From: Sphingomonadaceae bacterium
GTDB taxonomy: Bacteria > Pseudomonadota > Alphaproteobacteria > Sphingomonadales > Sphingomonadaceae
Reading direction: 5' to 3'
DNA length: 11,684 bases
NCBI GenBank assembly: GCA_019454625.1
Contig: JACFNY010000038.1
Coordinates: 1-11,684 of the forward strand
This document shows positions 10,601 through 11,684 of this stretch, piece by piece (positions within the stretch are counted from its first letter, which is position 1; each line of letters starts with the position of its first letter). The notes beneath the pieces are model-generated. The model did not search any database and was not told the DNA's origin. It saw only the letters and a program-made list of their open reading frames with translations. The translations under genes and the position numbers were made by a program.

Positions 10601-11684
10601 TCACCGGCGGCGACGCCGGGAACTATACCCTCGCCCAGCCCGTGGTCGCCGACGCGACGATCACGGCGAAGACGCTCACGCTGATCGGCGTCGCCGCCGC
10701 CGGCAAGGACTATGACGGCGACGCCGACGCGAACCTTTCGGGCGGTACGCTCGCTGGCATCGTCGTCGGCGACGACGTGGGCTTTTCCGCGGGAACCGGC
10801 AGCTTCGCGAGCAAGAATGTCGGCACGTGGAGCGTCACAGCCAGCGGCTATGCCCTCACCGGCGGCGACGCCGGGAACTACACGCTGACACAGCCCGCCG
10901 TCGCGAGCGCGACGGTCACGGCCAAGGCCCTGACCCTGACCGGCGTCGCCGCAGCGGACAAGGACTACGACGGGGATGATGCAGCCGACCTCTCGGGCGG
11001 GGCGCTCGTCGGCGTCATCGGCAGCGATGACGTCTCCTTCACGGGTGGAACCGGCGCCTTCGCCAGCAAGAACGCGGGAACGTGGGCGGTCACGGCGAGC
11101 GGTTACGCCCTCACCGGCGGCAACGCCGGGAACTATACGCTGGCGCAACCCGCCGTCGCCGCCGCCACGATCACCGCGAAGACGCTGACGCTGACGGGCG
11201 TCGCGGCTGCGGACAAGGCTTATGACGGCACCACCGGCGCCGACCTCTCGGGCGGGGCGCTCGTCGGCGTCATCGGCAGCGATGACGTCGATTTCTCCGC
11301 CGGGAGCGGCACCTTCGCCAGCAAGAATGCCGGAACATGGTCCGTCACCGTCACCGGCTACACGCTGACGGGAGACGATGCCGGGAACTACGCACTGACC
11401 CAGCCCACCGTCGCCGACGCAACGATCACGCCGCGCACGCTGAACGCCGGCGTCGCGGCGCTGGACAAGGTCTACGACGGCACGCGCGATGCCGCCCTCG
11501 CCTTCTCCACCGGCGACATCGTGGACGGGGACACGGTGGCCTTCGACTACGAGGCCCGCTTCGCCGACAGGAACGCCGGCACGGACAAGACGGTGAGCCT
11601 GACCGGCGGCGTGACGCTGACCGGAACCGACGCCGCGAACTACACGCTCGCGATCGACCCCGATGCCCTGTCCGGCCTCACGGC
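1525..11684 (+). CDS. Giant TpsA exoprotein (filamentous haemagglutinin-like) with FG-GAP-like, MBG and YDG repeats, 3' end missing
   Basis: One frame is open from the ATG at 1525 to the window edge, at least 3386 residues with no stop or frameshift. Domains in order: signal peptide 1-30; TPS secretion domain about 31-140; Gly/Ser/Thr/Val-rich beta-helix to about 560; 12 FG-GAP-like repeats 561-1442; second beta-helix 1443-2384; linker plus MBG-like domain 2385-2538; nine YDG repeats of 85 residues 2539-3303; and a diverged tenth from 3304. Family knowledge: such proteins cross the inner membrane by Sec, leave through their TpsB partner (whose gene ends at 965) and fold outside as a beta-helical fibre used in adhesion, biofilm or contact with other cells. 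No toxin, protease or other enzymatic domain is visible in the part present, so an adhesin or matrix role is the best inference. The C-terminus, where a functional tip or anchor could lie, is beyond the window. Codons TTA, CTA and TCA are essentially absent from residues 1 to about 3200, which explains a very long open antisense frame. Confidence 0.97.
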   Translation, partial: MVPRSTFDKRRIILAGTSLAALALAGAAHAGPSGGTVSAGSASIAGDGTGRVTVTQTSDRAILDWTGFSIGTGESARFIQPGSTSVAVNRVTGADPSSILGSLTANGRVVLINRNGIAFGKDATVDVGGLVATTADIDRQAFMATGSLNFSGGSLPGASPGASIVNEGRITVRDAGLAALVAPSVRNSGTIVANLGRVALGAGPGFTVDFYGDGLVSVAPDGIVAATVGDGGAALVENSGVIAASGGKVLLSAAAARDVVNASVNVSGVVRADGINREGGSIVLSGSGSVTATGTLSADSAEAEGGRIDISGRAVALGGRVSASGRDGGTVSVAAEGALSLAETVTATGALGSGGGIAYSAGRIVETSTSRSDASGLIDGGTIRSLADGGIVSSGHYAAAGRFGRGGRIDMTGADVSLLSATFDARGRQAGGLVRIGGAFQGGKTPDPSKPYHQSFLGRWGALSGLAKADSVFVSSGSRIDVSASGGAGGTAVIWSEDRTTFLGAIDARGAAGGTTGGAAEISSAGDLRQASLMDVHVGGGHLLLDPKNIVIGNTGDVSGWSYQGVIGAGYFGTGSAGVGLDAVDVFGSSVALNAASDRMAVGAVGDDGAGGISTDNYGAVYLFSFTDGDFSGGTLEGIIGKGYAGGKNRDIDRLETSDQFGRSVSFNAAGNRLAVGASGDDGDGDPGTTDDAGAVYLFSFTDNDFSGGSLGAVMGSGYSGIRDVSIALDAGDEFGTSVSFNAAGDRLAVGAPRDDGHDASGADNYGSVHLFTFTDTDFSDGTLAGSIGLGYETDIVLDTADLFGSAISLNAAGTALAVGTYGDNGAANNTNNPGAVHLFTFSDTGFGGGVLQASIGKDYAGGKNRSLALGIGDWFGYSVALNAAGDRLAIGAVGNDGMDVSPSAGSSPGAVYLYSFTDSLFSGGVLEATLGSGYNDGKDISLSLGATDQFGTSVALNGAGDRLAVGAVGDAGSAGDSINAGAVHLFTFDDTDFSGGGRVGIIGSGYTANKNLNVPIGGGTGAADGFGAAVALNAAADRMAVGAWYDDGFGDSLDGSGAVYLFSFTDGNFSGGALEGVIGHGYGGGNNVDLTGSLEALDNFGHAVALNAAGDRLAVGAVFDDGTDVAALQADNYGAVYLFTFDPDSKFESGEHVGTLGRGYAGPGSFDVVEDGQSFEGLQKTEYFGASLSFDASGNRLAVGASRTPYDTVTDYRGAVYLFSFTDGDFSNPTPEGMIGHGTPGISLDFNDQFGRGIALSAAGDRLAVGANLDDGFDGGQTNAGAVYLFTFDSTGNFQNPEHAMTIGRGYTGAKGFDVGTSVRAGDVLGHSLSFNNDGTLLAVGAPQHDGAGNDSADSGAVYLFDLSSVLAAVDLRTIIGKGYSGRNVPAAIEAGDQFGHAVALSGIGDRMAVGAKDDDGFDNLPPAAGNAGAVHLLALDFSNGLAYGDVAGSLVNVAASDLALQLSLGTNLTLQANNDITVNTAIAVDNEYGDGGDLTLQAGRSILLNAGIATDGGDLTLIANDDLASGVVNAHRDAGNAVITMGASSSINAGAGSVAIEMRTGAGKTNSGSGSITLRGIAAGAVDVSNAGAAGDILLNGNVATTGAQDYMSERDIRVASATTISVSGAETLNMNAAGQIQMLGTASLQNLSTDPTPFDAIVLKANRRTTPDARNLHGIDLGAGSTIVTAAGGGGKIDLSGRSGTGGGYGIMVNGATIQSQGTGSVTLTGEAIGDVGATSSGVIVLSGGSVLSGDGGIVITALATGLADVRPALYLLGAANPAVVKASGTGSVTLSGTRSNGDGEGIWIGVGNSKVETESGDITLVGVGSDKAGGVKTDGVRLGGTGQVFSTAGGDVTVTATSRGTVADFTTLATASLGSAGTGNITINADRAAIAGTSFITGGGVLTIQPRTDGRSIGLGTGAAGDLQLGAGSLGNPLVDGFSEIVIGNSTAGTINVATALLAFKDNLRLVSGANLLFTGTSAGSPLDVGNNRLTLDIAGTTTQSAGLGAYIKAGSLLLTGAGSTYTLTHIGNDIGTLAAGVGTGSVALIHGGSGSLSVGSIGATDGITASSVQLATTNAAADLVLGADVTTSGAQTYTSARNITVDAVDLLVTGKATLGMTAAAQITVLGGTLENAYTGDADSFDAVVLAANDDATPFSSAGSNAAITLKDGARITTASGGGGAIRMTGKAGTGLSDAIGIRIADSTVESPGAGTITIAGTGGAGATGGGKSGVVIGGTTGSRIESSLGDITITGIAGAATSGLANIGVDVAENSTVVSTGNSPDAAGIIVSGTGGGSGGSTLNHGVRLAGALALSSDSGAITVTAAGGSPVSGSDNDGLVLSGTSAVIQSVSGEIVVDAAAGTGGKHLDNLAGSGAVASAGRWIIYLPDPDDTVFGDLASGSLPIWGQTGGTLPPASVGAGNRYVFAFQPTLTASTAFSDDKVYGETFTWPTPVLGTHYDLDGLVDASDYGDVWTQETLTTIGLSGAPVLSSAGAAAGSNVAGSPYDISLANGTLVNTAGYQFGASSSTGTLTVTPKTLTLTGVTAADKDYDGDTDADLSGGTLIGIVGSEDVEFSAGSGSFASKNVGTWTVTASGYALTGGDAGNYTLTQPTVADATITAKALTLTGVTAADKAYDGDTDADLSGGTLVGVVGSDDVDFSAGTGSFASKNVGTWTITASGYVLTGDDAGNYTLTQPTVADASISAKTLTLTGVTASGKDNYEDHNSDLEAAAVVGVISGDDVEFIAGSGLFASKNAGTWSVTASGYALGGGDAGNYTLTQPTVADATITAKALTLTGVTASGKDYDGDADADLSGGTLVGIVGSDDVEFSAGTGAFASKNVGTWTVTASGYALTGDDAGNYTLTQPTVADATITAKMLALTGVTATDKDYDGDGDANLSGGTLAGVIGSDDVGFSAGTGSFASKNVGTWAVTASGYTLTGGDAGNYTLTQPAVADAAITAKALTLTGVTALDRDYDGGADADLSGGTLAGIVSGDDVGFSSGSGSFASRNVGTWSVTAAGYALTGGDAGNYTLAQPVVADATITAKTLTLIGVAAAGKDYDGDADANLSGGTLAGIVVGDDVGFSAGTGSFASKNVGTWSVTASGYALTGGDAGNYTLTQPAVASATVTAKALTLTGVAAADKDYDGDDAADLSGGALVGVIGSDDVSFTGGTGAFASKNAGTWAVTASGYALTGGNAGNYTLAQPAVAAATITAKTLTLTGVAAADKAYDGTTGADLSGGALVGVIGSDDVDFSAGSGTFASKNAGTWSVTVTGYTLTGDDAGNYALTQPTVADATITPRTLNAGVAALDKVYDGTRDAALAFSTGDIVDGDTVAFDYEARFADRNAGTDKTVSLTGGVTLTGTDAANYTLAIDPDALSGLT
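1615..1944 (+). other. TPS secretion domain (haemagglutinin-activity / FHA N-terminal domain)
   Basis: Residues about 31-140 carry the signatures of the TpsB-recognised domain: ILDWTGFSIG around W65, F-x-QPGSTSVAVNRV with N89, PSSILGSLTANGRVVLIN, then NRNGIAFG (113-120) and DVGGLVATT. These match the conserved order W..F.I..G....F.QP......LNRV.G..PS.I.G.L.ANG.V.L.NPNGI.FG...DVGGL.A. The usual Pro of NPNGI is Arg114 here. The domain is the outer-membrane targeting signal for the partner TpsB and nucleates the beta-helix. Confidence 0.92.
1945..3204 (+). other. First beta-helical segment of the TpsA exoprotein
   Basis: Residues about 141-560 are rich in Gly, Ala, Ser, Thr and Val, with short repeating patterns such as GGRIDISG, GGTVSVAA and GGKVLLSA, as expected for right-handed beta-helix coils. 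The segment includes a GGFAEISSAG-like stretch (read here as GGAAEISSAG) and ends with LLLDPKNIVI (residues 543-552). That motif commonly precedes the main beta-helix in filamentous-haemagglutinin-like proteins. Individual coils are too irregular to number by eye. Confidence 0.75.
3205..5850 (+). repeat. Twelve FG-GAP-like repeats within the TpsA exoprotein
   Basis: Residues 561-1442 contain 12 imperfect repeats. The FG (or LG in repeat 11) dipeptide falls at residues 587, 661, 735, 804, 876, 951, 1027, 1101, 1185, 1251, 1326 and 1396, so spacing is 66-84 and averages about 73. The common pattern is FG-x-SVALNAAGDRLAVGA, then x-DDG and a variable loop, then GAVYLFSFTD, then FSGG-x-LEG-x-IG-x-GY. 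The FG, the RLAVGA strand and the GAVYLF strand match FG-GAP repeats of the bacterial type, which fold as blades of a beta-propeller and are known for ligand binding in integrins. The GY-x-GGKN link between units is an extra shared element. Only a few units have acidic loops that could bind calcium. Repeats are conserved as protein but vary in DNA, so the array is old. Twelve could form two propellers, which is inference. Confidence 0.85.
6304..6711 (+). repeat. Duplicated beta-helix module, copy 1
   Basis: Residues 1594-1729 run from DILLNGNVATTGAQDY through a PFDAIVLKAN stretch, an AGGGGKIDLSG stretch and TGSVTLTG. The same order of elements recurs 489 residues later. Identity between copies is perhaps a third to two fifths by eye, clear in the TGAQ-Y, FDA-VL-AN and GGGG-I motifs, so the duplication is old. 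Other elements around it, such as the coil just upstream, may belong to the unit. Confidence 0.7.
7771..8187 (+). repeat. Duplicated beta-helix module, copy 2
   Basis: Residues 2083-2221 run from DLVLGADVTTSGAQTY through SFDAVVLAAN, SGGGGAIRMTG and AGTITIAG, matching copy 1 element by element with small length changes (139 against 136 residues). The shared order suggests duplication of a run of beta-helix coils inside one gene, which would lengthen the fibre. Confidence 0.7.
8677..9138 (+). other. Conserved linker and MBG-like domain of the TpsA exoprotein
   Basis: Residues 2385-2433 (WIIYLPDP, SLPIWGQTG, GNRYVFAFQPTLT) form a linker often seen after the beta-helix of YDG/MBG exoproteins. 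Residues about 2434-2538 look like an MBG domain: KVYGETFTWP at 2444, a loop with LVDAS, a SSAGAAAGSNVAGSPYDIS stretch and a closing GTLTVTPK strand. MBG domains are small Ig-like modules found in strings near YDG repeats on bacterial surface proteins. Here there is one. It joins the YDG array without a gap. Confidence 0.72.
9139..11433 (+). repeat. Nine tandem 255-bp (85-residue) YDG-type repeats
   Basis: Units begin at 9139, 9394, 9649, 9904, 10159, 10414, 10669, 10924 and 11179, each exactly 255 bp. Each starts with K-x-LTLTGV, then the YDG core (DKDYDGDxDADLSGGTL), a GSDDV-x-FSAG-x-G strand, FASKNVGTW, a VTASGYALTGGDAGNYTL strand and QPTVADATITA. This is the YDG domain pattern of bacterial surface proteins, probably a stalk of Ig-like beta-sandwich units. 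Unit 3 (9649-9903) keeps the frame but its core reads DNYEDHNSDLEAAAV. Units share long identical DNA blocks (10261-10320 with 10771-10830; 10984-11034 with 11239-11289), a sign of recent duplication or gene conversion. Unit number may vary between strains. Confidence 0.93.
11434..11684 (+). repeat. Diverged tenth YDG-type repeat, cut by the window edge
   Basis: From RTLNAGVAALDKVYDGT the frame continues as a YDG unit with a different core: an SFTG-like stretch is replaced by AFSTGDIVDGDTVAFDYEA, then FADRNAGTDKTV and LTGTDAANYTLA. It keeps YDG and DAANY landmarks but not the 85-residue sequence family of units 1-9, and it lacks their ASKN-GTW signature. It may mark the transition to the C-terminal part, which is not in the window. 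Confidence 0.8.

Noticed and set aside
1315..11148. A 3277-codon open frame on the minus strand.
   Set aside because: Its codons line up exactly with tpsA codons in the antisense direction. It stays open because the sense gene lacks TTA, CTA and TCA codons, as expected at this GC content. The translated product is Arg/Ala/Asp-rich, low in complexity and without recognisable domains, while the sense frame has clear domains.
9139..11433. The regular spaced repeats considered as a CRISPR array or other non-coding repeat.
   Set aside because: The 255-bp period is in frame, continuous without spacers, and translates to a known surface-protein domain pattern.

Overview
The window comes from a GC-rich bacterium. 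Hand-counted sample stretches run from about 66% to 74% GC, and third codon positions are nearly all G or C. Gene content and style (a ShlB/FhaC-type transporter, an IalB-family protein and an FHA-type exoprotein with MBG and YDG repeats) point to an alphaproteobacterium, most likely a sphingomonad-type lineage. That placement is inference, because no taxonomic marker is present.

Layout: all three genes lie on the + strand, are tightly packed, and look like one operon. (1) Positions 1-965 are the C-terminal beta-barrel of a TpsB outer-membrane transporter, cut by the left edge. (2) Positions 986-1501 (or from 962) encode a small secreted IalB-family protein. (3) Positions 1525-11684 are one uninterrupted reading frame for a giant TpsA exoprotein, at least 3386 residues, cut by the right edge. 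Only 23 bases separate genes 2 and 3, and no non-coding stretch exceeds that.

The exoprotein has a clear modular plan: signal peptide (residues 1-30); TPS secretion domain (about 31-140); first beta-helix (about 141-560) ending in an LLLDPKNIVI motif; a block of 12 FG-GAP-like repeats of about 73 residues (561-1442); a second beta-helix (about 1443-2384) containing an internally duplicated module; a conserved linker and MBG-like domain (2385-2538); nine tandem YDG-type repeats of exactly 85 residues (255 bp) each (2539-3303); and a diverged tenth repeat running off the window.

How they work together: TpsB would pull the unfolded exoprotein through the outer membrane by its TPS domain, and the exoprotein would fold outside into a long fibre or adhesin. 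The IalB-like protein, exported to the periplasm or surface, may be an accessory of this system. The main points of interest are the FG-GAP block inserted cleanly between two beta-helix halves, the strict 255-bp repeat array with near-identical blocks suggesting recent recombination, one repeat with a low-GC replaced core, and an aspartate-alternating motif in the array.
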